The notes under the pieces are model-generated. The model did no database searches, was not told the DNA's origin, and was given only the letters and a program-made list of their open reading frames with translations. 64,000 nucleotides of DNA from PVC group bacterium. GTDB lineage: Bacteria > Verrucomicrobiota > Kiritimatiellia > CAIKKV01 > CAITUY01. The stretch is from assembly GCA_945870225.1 (NCBI GenBank), contig CAMBRF010000001.1, forward strand, positions 124,001 through 188,000, read 5' to 3'. How positions within the stretch are numbered: position 1 is the stretch's first letter; every line of letters starts with the position of its first letter. Positions 9,500 to 21,121 of the stretch are shown here, in pieces. The position numbers and the translations under genes were made by a program.

Positions 9500-10446
9500 T
9501 GAACGACGGGTATCGACACCTGTTCGGCCCAGTCCGCTCCCGGCGGCTGGGCCGTTCTCTTGGTTTGGATCTGGTTCCGTTCAAAGTCTGCTCTTTCGAT
9601 TGCCCCTACTGTCAGGTGGGTGCTACCACCACCCAGACTCTTGTGCGTTCCGAATATGTTCCTGTCGCCGAGGTTCTGGCGGAATTTGACCGCTGGATGG
9701 TTGCTGATGGAAAAGCCGACCACTTGACTCTGGCCGGGGCGGGGGAGCCCACGCTCCATCTCCATTTCGGAAAGGTGCTTGAGGCCCTCGCGGCCCGCAC
9801 GTCGATTCCCCGGGTTTTGTTGAGCAATGGCTCGCTATTTCATCTTGCAGAAGTCCGGGCGGCCGCCTGCAAGGCGAATATTGTCAAGGGCACGCTGGCG
9901 GCCTGGGATCAATCCTCTTTCCAAGCTGTTCATCACCCCCATTCGTCACTGGTGTTCGAGACCTTCTTCAAGGGGCTTAAAACCATGCGGGCGGAGTTTC
10001 AGGGTGAATTTTGGCTGGAGGTGTTTCTGGTCGCCGGGGTCAACGACGATCCCGTGCAGGTGGCTCATATCGCCGCCCTTGCCCGCGAAATCCGGCCTGA
10101 TCGGATTCATCTGAATACGGCGATTCGGCCACCGCAGGCGGTCGCCGTTGAAGCGGTGTCGGGTGAGCGTCTGGCCGCTCTGGCAGGAATGTTTACGCCG
10201 GCGGCAGAACTTTCGGTTTCTCCTCCGCCTTCAGCTTCCAACGGGAGTCAGGTTCCTGTGGATTCCGGGCAGCTTGAGGGGCGGCTCCTCTCACTGATTC
10301 AGCGTCATCCCTGCACCCTTGCCGATATGTCGAGCACCATGGGCTCGGATCTGCAGGAGGTGGAAGGCGTGTTGTCAGGACTGCTGGGCCGTGGCCGCAT
10401 CCGGACTGACTTACGGCAGGGAACCCTGTTTTACCTGGCGGTATGA
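9499..10446 (+). CDS. radical SAM protein with C-terminal winged-helix-like region
   Basis: CSFDCPYCQVG cluster motif, GAGEPTLH; start ATG 9499 overlaps ferredoxin stop (TGATG). Confidence 0.88.
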   Translation: MNDGYRHLFGPVRSRRLGRSLGLDLVPFKVCSFDCPYCQVGATTTQTLVRSEYVPVAEVLAEFDRWMVADGKADHLTLAGAGEPTLHLHFGKVLEALAARTSIPRVLLSNGSLFHLAEVRAAACKANIVKGTLAAWDQSSFQAVHHPHSSLVFETFFKGLKTMRAEFQGEFWLEVFLVAGVNDDPVQVAHIAALAREIRPDRIHLNTAIRPPQAVAVEAVSGERLAALAGMFTPAAELSVSPPPSASNGSQVPVDSGQLEGRLLSLIQRHPCTLADMSSTMGSDLQEVEGVLSGLLGRGRIRTDLRQGTLFYLAV

Positions 10447-10458
10447 GGCAGGCGGGAA

Positions 10459-11655
10459 TCAGCCCAGCCGGGGATTCAGGTGTCCGGTGCTCGGGTCGGA
10501 GATTTTTTCAAGGTACATGAGCAGTTCCCGATCATACTCGGCATCCGCATCGAGGCCCATTTCTCGGTAGATTCCCCGCAGGCGGTAGTAGCTTTCTTCG
10601 GCCTCCTTGGCGCTGGAATACCGGTGGGCGGGGTTGGGGTGCAGGAATTTTTTCATCACCTTGACCAGCCGTTTACTCTGGCGAATATGTCCGGGCAGCA
10701 TTTCCTCCACGCGGTCCATGAGCGTGAGCTTGAACTGCAACAGCTGTTCGTCGCTCATCTCCATGCAATCGCGCAAGGACTCGCCTCGCAGCATCTCCAA
10801 ACCCACAAGTCCGGTACTGAAGAGATCCGATTGCGCCATGCCGGCTTCAAGACGGTGGGTTTCAGGGGCCATATAGAGCGGGCTGCCGAGCAGGATGCTG
10901 ATGCGCTCGCCGATTTCGACAGCCCGGCCAAAGTCCACCAGTTTAACCGACCCCATGCGGTCAATCATGATATTGGAAGGCTTGATGTCAGCATGAAGAT
11001 AATTTGCCTCGTGCAGCACCATCAATCCGAGAAGCACCTTGCGCAGGATATAGAGAGCAACGCCCGGTTGAAGCATGAAGCGGCCCTCATCCAGGCGGAA
11101 CAGTGTATTCATGAAATGTTCCCACTCCTCGTCCGAGGACTGGCTGCGGGCGATGCCGAGATGCGTGCCGCCGAGAAGGTATTGAAGATCAATGCCATCG
11201 ATGACGGCCATCTGCAGGTATCCGATCCCCCGGGTCTCGTCATAGGTTTCGCGCGTCACCAGGTTGTCGCTGTGGACCGGTTGCAGCTTGGACACCTGGC
11301 TGGCCAGCCGACCCATGTCGGTCCAGTATTTTTCCGCGCTGGAATAAATGGCCGGGTCGTGAATCTTGATGGCATGACGGGTCAGACAGCCACGCCCACC
11401 CTGACGGGTGGCCAGAAACACAACCCCTTGACGGCCTTTTCCCAGTTCCCGTGCAAAACGATAGGGGACGGGCTGGATGATGGCCCGCTCGCGAAGCACA
11501 GCATGGTAATTGGCGGTCAAGTCAGCCAAGGTTGGATCGGTCGAGGCCCCCGGTGTGAGGGTTTCGAGGACGGTCGCCTCGTCACCGGGCAGAGCCGCCT
11601 TTGATGGCTCGTGTAGGAGCGTTGTTTTCATTTTAGTCATGAGAAGTAGGGTCAT
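10459..11655 (-). CDS. serine/threonine protein kinase
   Basis: GKGRQGVVFLA, YLHADIKPSNIMID, VKLVDFGRA, SPLYMAPE kinase motifs. Confidence 0.92.
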   Translation of the reverse strand: MTLLLMTKMKTTLLHEPSKAALPGDEATVLETLTPGASTDPTLADLTANYHAVLRERAIIQPVPYRFARELGKGRQGVVFLATRQGGRGCLTRHAIKIHDPAIYSSAEKYWTDMGRLASQVSKLQPVHSDNLVTRETYDETRGIGYLQMAVIDGIDLQYLLGGTHLGIARSQSSDEEWEHFMNTLFRLDEGRFMLQPGVALYILRKVLLGLMVLHEANYLHADIKPSNIMIDRMGSVKLVDFGRAVEIGERISILLGSPLYMAPETHRLEAGMAQSDLFSTGLVGLEMLRGESLRDCMEMSDEQLLQFKLTLMDRVEEMLPGHIRQSKRLVKVMKKFLHPNPAHRYSSAKEAEESYYRLRGIYREMGLDADAEYDRELLMYLEKISDPSTGHLNPRLG

Positions 11656-11824
11656 CCTAACAGACGTGATTCAGGCTGGCAATCAAACGCTCAATGACAT
11701 AAAGTCCCGCACGGATTTGACACCGGCTGCGAAGGAAAACCGGGGGTCAGAAGGATAACGAATGATTTCCTCCCTCCCGGCCCACTGATCGGCGCAGGGG
11801 TGGGCGGAGTGAAGGGATGCCAGC

Positions 11825-14800
11825 ATGCAATGGTTGTTGCAGAAAATTGTCGGGACGAAGAACCAGCGCGATGTCGCCAAACTCAAGCCGCTGGTACAAC
11901 GAATCAACGCGTTCGAGACGGAGTATCAGGCGCTGACCGATGCCCAGTTGCAGGCGAAGACCCTGGAGTTCAAGGACCGGCTGGCAAAGGGGGCCACGTG
12001 CGATGATCTCCTGTGCGAGGCCTTTGCCGCTGTGAAAAACGCTTGCCGCCGGTTGTGCGGAAGACGTTTTGAACTTTGCGGCCACGACATGACGTGGGAC
12101 ATGGTGCCCTTTGACGTTCAGCTGATGGGGGGCATTGTCTTGCATCAGGGCAAGATTGCCGAGATGGCCACCGGGGAAGGCAAAACCCTGGTCGCGACCT
12201 TACCTCTTTATCTTAACGCGCTTGCGGGCCAGAACGTGCATCTGATCACGGTCAACGACTATCTGGCGCGCCGTGATTCTCAATGGATGGGGCAGGTATT
12301 CCGGTTTTTGGGCCTGTCGATCGGGTGCATTCAGAACCAGATGGGATCGGAAGAACGTCGTGCGGAGTATGGCAAGGACATCACCTACGGAACCAACAGC
12401 GAATTTGGATTCGATTATCTGCGCGACAACGGCATGGCCTGGCGTCCTGAAGATCTTGTGCAGCGCGGTTATCACTATGCCATTATCGATGAAATCGACA
12501 GCATCCTGATCGATGAGGCGCGGACCCCCTTGATCATCTCGGGACCGGCTCCGGTTTCCTCGCACCAGTATTTCGAGCTCAAGCCCCGTGTTGAACGTCT
12601 TGTCCGCCGCCAGCAGGAGCTGTGCAACCGTCTGATTCAGGAGGCGCGCAAAGCCATTGAGGATAAGGATGAGGAACTGGGCATGCAGCGGCTTTACCAG
12701 GTGAATCACGGTATGCCCAAGCATAAACAGCTTATGCATCTTCTCGAGGAGCCTTCGATCCGCCGTCTTCTCGAAAAGGTTGAAGGCATGATGCTCACCG
12801 ACATGCATAAAGAGGAAGGGCGTGCCCTGCGCGAGGACCTCTTTTTCATGATCGACGAAAAGGGCCACGATGCCACGCTCACCGAAAAGGGCTGCGAGGA
12901 AATGAGCCCTGCGGATCCTGAAGCGTATGTGCTGCCTGATCTGGTGTCCGCCATGTCCGAGATTGACGGCAACCTGACAATGTCCGAGCAGGAGCGGGCC
13001 AAGCTGAAGCAGGAGACTCAGGAGCGATTCTCCCTGCGAAGCGAACGCATTCACAACGTCGACCAATTGATCCGGGCCTATTGCCTATACGAGAAGGATG
13101 TGCAGTACGTTGTGCAGGACAACCAGGTTTTAATCGTGGACGAATACACGGGGCGCATTCTTCCCGGGCGTCGCTGGAGCGATGGCTTGCATCAGGCGGT
13201 GGAAGCCAAGGAGGGCGCCAAGATTGAGCGCGAGACACAGACGCTGGCGACGATCACGATCCAGAATTACTTCCGCATGTACAAGAAACTGGCGGGGATG
13301 ACCGGTACTGCCGAAACCGAGGCGGATGAGTTTCATCAGATCTATAAGCTGGACGTTGTCGTGATGCCGACCAACCGGCCGGTGCGGCGGATGGACCGCA
13401 ATGATGTCGTGTTCAAGACCCAGCGTGAGAAGTACAAGGCGATTGTGGATGAAATTGCCGCCTGCAATGAGCGCGGGCAACCTGTGTTGGTGGGAACGGT
13501 CTCGGTAGAGAGCTCTGAATTGCTCAGTCGTATGTTGAGTCGGGCCAAGATCACGCATAACGTGCTTAATGCCAAGAACCACGAGCGTGAAGCGGATATT
13601 GTGACACGTGCCGGGCAGAAGGGGGCGGTGACCATTGCCACCAATATGGCCGGGCGCGGAACGGATATCAAGTTGGGCGAGGGTGTGGTCTGGGTGCCGC
13701 GCGAGGTGATCCTTTCGCAGACGGCGCTCAGCGAAAAAGTCAACGGGCGCCCCCTGCGCGAGCTATTGGCGGAGACCCCCTGCGGGTTGAGTGTGATCGG
13801 TTCGGAACGGCATGAATCCCGGCGTATCGATCGGCAATTGCGGGGGCGGTGCGCGCGGCAGGGGGATCCGGGGTTGTCGCGTTTCTATGTCTCCCTCGAG
13901 GATGATCTGATGCGTCTGTTCGGGTCCGAGAGGATCGCGGGTTTCATGGAGCGTTTTGGGATGGAGGACGGCGAGATGCTGGAGCACAGCCTCCTGAATC
14001 GCTCGATCGAGACGGCCCAGCGCCGTGTGGAGCAACAGAACTTTTCCATCCGGAAGCGTACGCTCGAATATGACGATGTGATGAATAAGCAGCGGTCCAT
14101 TATCTATACGTTCCGCGGCGAAATCGTGCGAAGTGATAACACGCGCGATCAGGTTTATGACATTGTCTATGATGTTGTTTCCGGACGTGTCGAGGAGACG
14201 CTGTTGGGCGGAAAAGAGGATACGGTCGAGGCCTTTTTACTGTGGGTTCACAGCACCTTCCCGATTTCTGTCAAGCGGGAGGAACTCGGGACGAAACGTG
14301 AGAACATCGAGGCCACCACGGATCTTGTCTTTGAGAAAATCAGGCAGGCGTATGAACTCAAGATGTCCTCAGAGCCCGCTGAAGTGGTGCGCGCGGTTGA
14401 ACGGCATGTCATGTTGCAGGCCATCGACCTGCACTGGCAGGATTACCTGCGCAGCATGGATGGGTTGCGACAGGGAGTGGGATTGCGGGCTTACGGACAG
14501 CGCGATCCGCTGGTCGAATACAAGCGTGAAGCCTATGATATGTTCGCGAATCTCATGGATGATATCCGTGAGGAGATCTGCAGCAAGATGTTCCGGTCCT
14601 CCGGGTCGGTCCTGACCTTTGAGCGTTTCATGAACCAGCTGCCCCGACAGATGATCCACGATGAAGTCGCCATGCTCGGGCAGGGGGTGTCTAGCCCGGC
14701 TGCGGCCCGTCCGACGGTGCGAGGGGGGAACGAAGTCATGCAGGCGGCGCTGAAGTCCTCGGCGTCGACACCGGTGCAACGCCAGATGCCGCGCGTGGGC

Positions 14801-14866
14801 CGAAATGACACCTGCCCTTGCGGGAGCGGCAAGAAGTACAAGAAATGCTGCGGAGTGAACGCTTGA
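11825..14866 (+). CDS. secA: protein translocase subunit SecA with SEC-C zinc-binding C-terminus
   Basis: [52 protein letters not shown]-terminal [20 protein letters not shown]. Confidence 0.98.
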   Translation: MQWLLQKIVGTKNQRDVAKLKPLVQRINAFETEYQALTDAQLQAKTLEFKDRLAKGATCDDLLCEAFAAVKNACRRLCGRRFELCGHDMTWDMVPFDVQLMGGIVLHQGKIAEMATGEGKTLVATLPLYLNALAGQNVHLITVNDYLARRDSQWMGQVFRFLGLSIGCIQNQMGSEERRAEYGKDITYGTNSEFGFDYLRDNGMAWRPEDLVQRGYHYAIIDEIDSILIDEARTPLIISGPAPVSSHQYFELKPRVERLVRRQQELCNRLIQEARKAIEDKDEELGMQRLYQVNHGMPKHKQLMHLLEEPSIRRLLEKVEGMMLTDMHKEEGRALREDLFFMIDEKGHDATLTEKGCEEMSPADPEAYVLPDLVSAMSEIDGNLTMSEQERAKLKQETQERFSLRSERIHNVDQLIRAYCLYEKDVQYVVQDNQVLIVDEYTGRILPGRRWSDGLHQAVEAKEGAKIERETQTLATITIQNYFRMYKKLAGMTGTAETEADEFHQIYKLDVVVMPTNRPVRRMDRNDVVFKTQREKYKAIVDEIAACNERGQPVLVGTVSVESSELLSRMLSRAKITHNVLNAKNHEREADIVTRAGQKGAVTIATNMAGRGTDIKLGEGVVWVPREVILSQTALSEKVNGRPLRELLAETPCGLSVIGSERHESRRIDRQLRGRCARQGDPGLSRFYVSLEDDLMRLFGSERIAGFMERFGMEDGEMLEHSLLNRSIETAQRRVEQQNFSIRKRTLEYDDVMNKQRSIIYTFRGEIVRSDNTRDQVYDIVYDVVSGRVEETLLGGKEDTVEAFLLWVHSTFPISVKREELGTKRENIEATTDLVFEKIRQAYELKMSSEPAEVVRAVERHVMLQAIDLHWQDYLRSMDGLRQGVGLRAYGQRDPLVEYKREAYDMFANLMDDIREEICSKMFRSSGSVLTFERFMNQLPRQMIHDEVAMLGQGVSSPAAARPTVRGGNEVMQAALKSSASTPVQRQMPRVGRNDTCPCGSGKKYKKCCGVNA

Positions 14867-16602
14867 TGAGGGGCGACTCCGTGCCATTGGCGATTCCCGT
14901 GCGAGGATGGGCGCGTTTACCTTGGAAGCCCCTGGCGGCCATTTTTTCCGGCTTGATTCTGGCGTGGGCCTTTCCTCCCTTCGAATCCTGGCAGGGGGCC
15001 TGGTTCGGCCTGGTTCCGTTGTTGTTGGCGGTGTTATGCACCGCTCTGGCGGGGCGGGTGCCGGACACCGCAGGGGTGAACGGCGTTCCGCTGTTGTCAA
15101 AACGTGCCGTTCTCCGGCAATCCTTCCAGTTGGGGTTTCTTGCGGGCGTGGTCTTCTGGCTCGTCACGCTCAGTTGGTTGCTCCGTCTTTTTGAAACGTC
15201 CCCTGCGCCTGCGGTGCTGATTGTGTCGGGGTGGCTTTTGCTGGCGGGGTACTGCGCGCTTTACATGGGTGGCTTCGCCATGACTTTTGCCTGGGTGGCC
15301 GGCCTGATTGGGGTGGGAAAATTATGGCGAACGCTCCTGTTGACCTTGGTCGTACCCATTCTTTGGGTTGGATTCGAACAGGGGCGGTCGGTGCTCTTCG
15401 GTGGCTACCCGTGGAACCTGCTGGGGGTCTCCCAATATAAGGCTCCCGCTTTGATTCAGATTGCGGCGTGGGTGGGGGTGCCGGGGGTTTCCGCGATGGT
15501 GGCGTTGTTGAACGCTGGGATCGCTTTTACTGTTTTGCGGTATTTACCGGGACACCGAGAGGAACACTACCGCCCCAACATCGAGCTTTTCATCGGTCTT
15601 ATGGTGACAGCGTTCTCGTTCCGGCTAGGATATACGACCCTCCGTGAAAATCAGCCGCCTCCCGGTCAGTTTGTGGTGACCGCCGTGCAGCCGGCTATTC
15701 CCCAAATCAAAAAATGGACGGATGAACAGGTTGACCGGATTCATACAACCTTGCGGAATATGACCGAGGCCGCGGTGGCGAGGAATCCGAAGCCGGATCT
15801 GGTGGTTTGGCCTGAGACGGCGACACCGTTCTGTGTCACGGACGAAGGGGACTCTCAGGATTTGGTTCGCGACTTGAGCCGGCATGGTGTTCCCCTTTTG
15901 GTGGGTTCCATGGATGTTGTACAATCCAATGACACGCTGCGATGCTTCAATTCCAGTTTTCTGTTCGATAAGACGGGCCGGGTTGTGGCGCGTTACGATA
16001 AGCAGCATCTGGTGCCTTTTGGGGAATATATCCCGTTCAGCGGGCTGATCCCCTGGCTGGCCCGTCTGGCCCCGATGGGGTGGAACTGTTCGGCGGGCCA
16101 TGAGGCGTCCCTCTTCAGTGTCGGAAATCCGGCGACGTCTTTTGCCTGCCTGATTTGCTTTGAGGATGTTATGGCGGGCTTGTCTCGTGCGGCGGTACGG
16201 CGGGGGGCCCGTCTGTTGATAAACCAGACCAACGACGCCTGGTTTGACCGCTCAGCCGGCCCGGAACAACATCTGAGTCACTGCGTTTTCCGAAGTGTCG
16301 AAAATCGTGTGCCAATCTTGCGTGTGGCCAATTCGGGCATTACGTGCCTAATCGAACCCACCGGTATGATTGTGGCTCCCACGGAAAACGCTTTCAGCCG
16401 GCTGCCGACACCTGTTCTCCGGGAGTGGACCGTTTTTATCCCCCCGGCAAACATGACGATGACGCCTTATTCGCGGCACGGTGACTGGCGTTTTGCCATT
16501 CCGTGTGCCATGGTGACGGTCCTGTGTCTAATCGGGACATTGATGGCCATCCGTTGGGAACGGGGTTTTACGGGTAAAGAATTGGAGAGACAGCATGAAT
16601 GA
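14866..16602 (+). CDS. lnt: apolipoprotein N-acyltransferase
   Basis: Multiple TM segments; [31 protein letters not shown] carrying the Glu/Lys/Cys catalytic residues; ATGA overlap with secA. Confidence 0.93.
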   Translation: MRGDSVPLAIPVRGWARLPWKPLAAIFSGLILAWAFPPFESWQGAWFGLVPLLLAVLCTALAGRVPDTAGVNGVPLLSKRAVLRQSFQLGFLAGVVFWLVTLSWLLRLFETSPAPAVLIVSGWLLLAGYCALYMGGFAMTFAWVAGLIGVGKLWRTLLLTLVVPILWVGFEQGRSVLFGGYPWNLLGVSQYKAPALIQIAAWVGVPGVSAMVALLNAGIAFTVLRYLPGHREEHYRPNIELFIGLMVTAFSFRLGYTTLRENQPPPGQFVVTAVQPAIPQIKKWTDEQVDRIHTTLRNMTEAAVARNPKPDLVVWPETATPFCVTDEGDSQDLVRDLSRHGVPLLVGSMDVVQSNDTLRCFNSSFLFDKTGRVVARYDKQHLVPFGEYIPFSGLIPWLARLAPMGWNCSAGHEASLFSVGNPATSFACLICFEDVMAGLSRAAVRRGARLLINQTNDAWFDRSAGPEQHLSHCVFRSVENRVPILRVANSGITCLIEPTGMIVAPTENAFSRLPTPVLREWTVFIPPANMTMTPYSRHGDWRFAIPCAMVTVLCLIGTLMAIRWERGFTGKELERQHE

Positions 16603-17723
16603 GGATATCCGGGCTCGCATCACGGAAATGCGAGGCAAGACCGAGGAAATGCGAGGTTATCTTTGACGTGCTCGGTCGTTCGGCCACGATGAGAGATCTG
16701 GAGGCGCAAACCACGGCGCCGGGATTCTGGGATGATCCCAACAAGGCGAAGGAACTGCTGGGGCGGGTCAACGAAATCAAGGCCGTTCTAGGGCCCTTCT
16801 CGGAGATCGAAAAAGCGGTTGAAGAAGCCGCTGTGATGGTCGAGTTGGCTGATGCCGAGGAGGCCGGCCCACAACGCGATCACGCCCTGATCGATGCCGG
16901 CCGCGATCTCGAACGGGCTGAGGGAATTTTTCACAAGTTGGAAATGCAGTCGTTATTGAGTGGAAAGCTTGATCGTAATAACGCCTACGTTTCCCTGCAT
17001 GCAGGCGCCGGTGGAACCGAATCATGTGACTGGGCCAGTATGCTGTTTCGGATGTTTCAACGGTTTTGTTCGGTCAAAGGCTTTGAGGTTGAGGTTTTGG
17101 ATGTTCAGCCGGGCGATGAAGCCGGGATCAAGAATGCCACCTTTGCCGTGCGCGGTCCTTATGCCTACGGTTTTATGAAGTGCGAGCGTGGTGTTCACCG
17201 TCTGGTCCGGATCAGTCCGTTCGATTCCAACAAGCGTCGGCACACGTCCTTTGCCTCGTTGGACGTGGTCGCGGAACTGGATGATGATATCGATATCGAG
17301 GTCTTGGATAAGGACTTACGGGTCGATACCTACCGGTCGAGCGGGTCGGGAGGACAGCATGTCAATAAGACGGATTCAGCGATCCGGTTGACCCATCTTC
17401 CGACAGGTGTGGTGGTATCGTGTCAGGCTGAGCGCTCCCAGCACGCCAACCGTAAAAAAGCCATGAAAATGCTTCAGGCGCGGTTGTATGAGCTTGAGCT
17501 CGACACGAAGCGCAAGGAGATGGAGCGTTTCTACGGGCAGAAGGGCGAAATTTCGTGGGGCAGCCAGATCAGGTCCTATGTGCTCCAACCGTACACGATG
17601 GTCAAGGATCACCGGACCGATACGGAGACGAGCAATGTCCAGGCGGTGCTGGATGGCGGATTGGATGCGTTTGTCGATGCCTACTTGAAGCAGAACCAAA
17701 AAACGGCTTCAGCGGGAAAATAG
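16595..17723 (+). CDS. prfB: peptide chain release factor 2, expressed through +1 programmed frameshift
   Basis: Frame 0 from ATG 16595: [23 protein letters not shown] then UGA (16664-16666) in CTT TGA C; +1 frame continues [24 protein letters not shown]...[10 protein letters not shown]...[20 protein letters not shown]. Confidence 0.96.
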
Positions 17724-17759
17724 GCCTGAAGTCAAGGTGGACCGTGCTGTCCTGCGCGG

Positions 17760-19394
17760 TCAGACGCCGGTAGGGACACCGGCGCCCTCCGAAATCCTGG
17801 TCAGGATATGCTCGGCGGCGCGCATGCCATCGAGGGCCGAGCTCACAATGCCGCCGGCATAACCGGCGCCTTCCCCGGCAGGATAAAGGCCGCGAGTACT
17901 CGTGGATTCACCCTCCGGGTTACGTGTGATCCAAAGCGGGCTCGAGCTGCGGGTCTCCGGGGCATATAAGACGGCAGTATCTGGTCTGACCCCATTCAAT
18001 TCCTTCAGCATCGGGGGTATCGCCTTCTCGAGGGTAGTTGTAACAAAGTTTGGAAGAATGTTCCGGAATTCGATCGGTACGGCGTAAGGGCATGAGCCGC
18101 CCTCCGGAAGCTCCGGGGAAACGCGTTGAGCCAGGAAGTCGACCAGCCGGCAAGCGGGGACTTTGTAACCGCCTCCCGCCGAGGTGAAAGCCTTACGCTC
18201 CAGTTGCCGTTGAAACTCCACGCCTGCAAGAGCCGGAATCGGATGCTCGGGATAATCGGACGGGCTGACCGGCACGAGGAAGGCGGCATTGCCCGTTGGA
18301 AGGGATCGTGTGGAGTAGCTCATGCCGTTGGTGGTGAACAGATCCGGTTCCGAGGCGCAGCTGATGACTTTGCCGCCGGGGCACATGCAGAAGCTGTAGC
18401 ACGAGCGGATGCCGTTCTCTTCCCGACGGGTCAGCCGGAAGCTTGCGGCCCCGAGCAGAGGGCTCCCGGCAAACCGCCCATATTGGGCTCGGTCAATAGC
18501 GGACTGGGGAAGTTCGAGTCGGACACCGACGGCGAAGGGTTTGGGCTGCAGGCTGACGCCCTGTGTTGCCAGCATCTGGTAAACATCACGGGCGCTATGC
18601 CCCACAGCCAGAACGCAATGCGTACAGTCGATTTCCTTGCCGTTCACAACCAGCGCCCGAAGTCGGCCTGATTCGATGATCACGGCATCCAGACGTGATC
18701 GGAATCTCACCTCACCCCCGGCGGCGATGATCCGCTCACGCAGGCGGGGCAGGATCGTCAGCAGGGCATCGCTGCCGACATGCGGTTCAGCCTCAATCAG
18801 GACGTTTTCGCCTGCTCCGCAGGAATGAAGCAGTTTCATGAAGTCCCGGATACGCCCCCGCTCTTTGCTTCGGGCGGTGAGTTTTCCATCGGAAAAGAGA
18901 CCCGCGCCCCCCTCGCCATAGAGAACGTTGCTTTCCGGATCCAGGATTCCCTGATTCCAGAATTCTGCCACTTTAGGCGCCCGTCCGGCGGCGTCGTCAC
19001 CCCGTTCAATCAACAGGGGCCGTGCCCCGGCCAGGGCCAGTTGATAGGCGGCCATCAATCCCGCAGGACCGGCGCCCACCACGACAACACGGGGGGTGGT
19101 TCCCGTCCCACTCTGGACGCGCACGCTGGGCGGGTTGTCCTCTGAAGACTCAACCAAAACTTCAATGCCCGGGCTTTTGGCGCAATGGGGCAGGGCTGGC
19201 AGATTGAGGTCCACTTCCACCGTCAGAACGTACACCGGTTCCGGATTGCGTGGGCGGGCATCGAGGGAGCGGCGTACAACTGTGGGGTTGGAAAGGGAGC
19301 CAGGCTCGCATCCGACTTTTCGGCCCACCCGCTGCAGGACGGTTGCATCGTCATAGGTGAGCGGCACATTGACCTGTTGGACTTGTATTCGCAT
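17760..19394 (-). CDS. FAD-dependent oxidoreductase (NAD(P)/FAD-dependent dehydrogenase family)
   Basis: RVVVVGAGPAGLMAAYQLALAG Rossmann motif; YPAGEGAGYAGGIVSSALDGMRAAE. Confidence 0.9.
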   Translation of the reverse strand: MRIQVQQVNVPLTYDDATVLQRVGRKVGCEPGSLSNPTVVRRSLDARPRNPEPVYVLTVEVDLNLPALPHCAKSPGIEVLVESSEDNPPSVRVQSGTGTTPRVVVVGAGPAGLMAAYQLALAGARPLLIERGDDAAGRAPKVAEFWNQGILDPESNVLYGEGGAGLFSDGKLTARSKERGRIRDFMKLLHSCGAGENVLIEAEPHVGSDALLTILPRLRERIIAAGGEVRFRSRLDAVIIESGRLRALVVNGKEIDCTHCVLAVGHSARDVYQMLATQGVSLQPKPFAVGVRLELPQSAIDRAQYGRFAGSPLLGAASFRLTRREENGIRSCYSFCMCPGGKVISCASEPDLFTTNGMSYSTRSLPTGNAAFLVPVSPSDYPEHPIPALAGVEFQRQLERKAFTSAGGGYKVPACRLVDFLAQRVSPELPEGGSCPYAVPIEFRNILPNFVTTTLEKAIPPMLKELNGVRPDTAVLYAPETRSSSPLWITRNPEGESTSTRGLYPAGEGAGYAGGIVSSALDGMRAAEHILTRISEGAGVPTGV

Positions 19395-19585
19395 AATGGC
19401 ATCCGGGGAGGTTGATCGTACCCTCTCCGTATGGAATGAGCATTAAACATAACGGCAGTGAAGAAAAGAGTAATGTTTGCAACAGCGCACATATTGCTTA
19501 GGCTGTCAGCAGTTACGAACTTGACGCGGCCCTCTCTCTAGGTTACCGATGGACCGTGCCGATGAATCATGTGGAGTTCTGATCA

Positions 19586-20470
19586 ATGACATTGAGAAGT
19601 ATGACAGGTTATGGGCGCGGGGGTGCCGCTTCAAGAGGCATGCGCGTGGAAGTTGAGCTTAATTCCGTCAACCGTAAGCAGCTTGAAGTGCGATTCACCC
19701 TGCCGCGGTCGTTGGCTTCGTTGGAATCGCGGATAGTGGAGCGAGTCCAGGAGTCGGTTTCGCGCGGTCAGGTCAGTGGAGGGGTGGTCGTCCGTATTTC
19801 GGAAAGCCTGCGTCAGAAGAGCCTGCGGGTGGATCGTCATCTCGCGGCCGCCTATGTGACCGAATTGCGCCGGACGGCGCGTGTACTCAAGCTGCCGGAT
19901 GATCTGGCGGCCAGTTTGCTGGTAGGTTTACCGGAGGTCGTGAGCTATTCCGGTGCGGATCAGGATGCCGAGCATGTCTGGCCGGTCCTCCAGAAAGCCT
20001 TGCGTGCCGCAATCAAGCAGTTGATTGCCATGCGGGAGAGGGAAGGCGCCTCTCTTGCTGCCGATTTACAGCGGCGGCTTCGGAAACTGGAAGGATATCT
20101 CGGTCAGATCCGGCGTGAGGCGCCGGACGTCCCCCGCCGTTATCGCCAGGTCCTGCAGGCCCGGCTCAAACAGGCCGGCGTGACGATAAACCCCACGGAT
20201 CCCTCCCTCCTCAAGGAACTGGCTGTGTTTGCCGACAAGTCGGATATTTCAGAGGAAATCACCCGGTTGGAGAGCCATTTCAAGCAGGCATATGGCCTGC
20301 TTAAATCGGCCGAGCCTACGGGGCGCACTCTGGATTTTCTGGCCCAGGAAATGTTCCGGGAGATCAATACGATCGGGTCCAAGGCGAATGAAGTCCGAAT
20401 AACAAACCAGGTTATTCGGTTCAAGACGGAGTTGGAACGGATTCGTGAACAAGTCCAGAATATTGAATGA
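19586..20470 (+). CDS. YicC family protein
   Basis: MTLRSMTGYGRG...VELNSVNRKQLEV...FLAQEMFREINTIGSKANEVRITNQVIRFKTELERIREQVQNIE. Confidence 0.95.
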   Translation: MTLRSMTGYGRGGAASRGMRVEVELNSVNRKQLEVRFTLPRSLASLESRIVERVQESVSRGQVSGGVVVRISESLRQKSLRVDRHLAAAYVTELRRTARVLKLPDDLAASLLVGLPEVVSYSGADQDAEHVWPVLQKALRAAIKQLIAMREREGASLAADLQRRLRKLEGYLGQIRREAPDVPRRYRQVLQARLKQAGVTINPTDPSLLKELAVFADKSDISEEITRLESHFKQAYGLLKSAEPTGRTLDFLAQEMFREINTIGSKANEVRITNQVIRFKTELERIREQVQNIE

Positions 20471-20482
20471 GGAACCTGTGAT

Positions 20483-21121
20483 ATGAACGCCGATCCTTCC
20501 CCTCCGCCTCGTGTCCGTCGTCCCTTGCTGATTGTCGTATCGGCACCCTCAGGGGCGGGCAAGACGACTCTTTGCGACCGCTTGCTGGCGGAGCATCCCC
20601 AGATGGTGTATTCGATTTCCTGCACCACCCGGGCACCGCGGGGCGGTGAGGTGGATGGAAGGGATTATCACTTTCTGGCTCCGGCTGAATTTGAAAGGCG
20701 GGTGGCCGCCGGGGAATTCATCGAGCATGCCGTTGTCCATGGGAATCAATATGGTACGTTGCGGAAGACGGTCCAGGAGTCGCTATGCGCCGGGAAAGAC
20801 GTCCTGATGGATATTGACGTTCAGGGCGCGGCTTCCATCCGGGCTGCCGCGCAGGGATGTGAAGGGCTCCTGAAAAATGGTTATGTTGATGTCTTCATTG
20901 CGCCCCCGTCGTTGAAGGCCTTACGCGCACGCCTGACGGCACGCAACGAGGATGCGCCGGAGGTGATCGATCAGCGGGTCAAGAATGCCGTGGTGGAAAT
21001 GGCGCGTTGGCGGGAGTATCAATACCTGGTGATCAACGACAAACTTGACGAGGCTTTCATCGAGTTGCAGTCCTTGGTTAGGGCTGAACATTGTCGGACC
21101 GGTTCATGTGCGGCACTGTGA
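20483..21121 (+). CDS. gmk: guanylate kinase
   Basis: LIVVSAPSGAGKTTLCDRLL...SISCTTRAPRGGEVDGRDYHFL. Confidence 0.96.
   Translation: MNADPSPPPRVRRPLLIVVSAPSGAGKTTLCDRLLAEHPQMVYSISCTTRAPRGGEVDGRDYHFLAPAEFERRVAAGEFIEHAVVHGNQYGTLRKTVQESLCAGKDVLMDIDVQGAASIRAAAQGCEGLLKNGYVDVFIAPPSLKALRARLTARNEDAPEVIDQRVKNAVVEMARWREYQYLVINDKLDEAFIELQSLVRAEHCRTGSCAAL

Noticed and set aside
10480-11604. 374-aa plus-strand ORF
   Set aside because: Complement of the Ser/Thr kinase, which has full kinase motifs.
12200-13066. 288-aa minus-strand ORF
   Set aside because: Antisense to secA.
16599-16663. ORF-track N-terminus [22 protein letters not shown] for prfB
   Set aside because: Out-of-frame read-through upstream of the +1 frameshift site; the true N-terminus is frame 0 from 16595.
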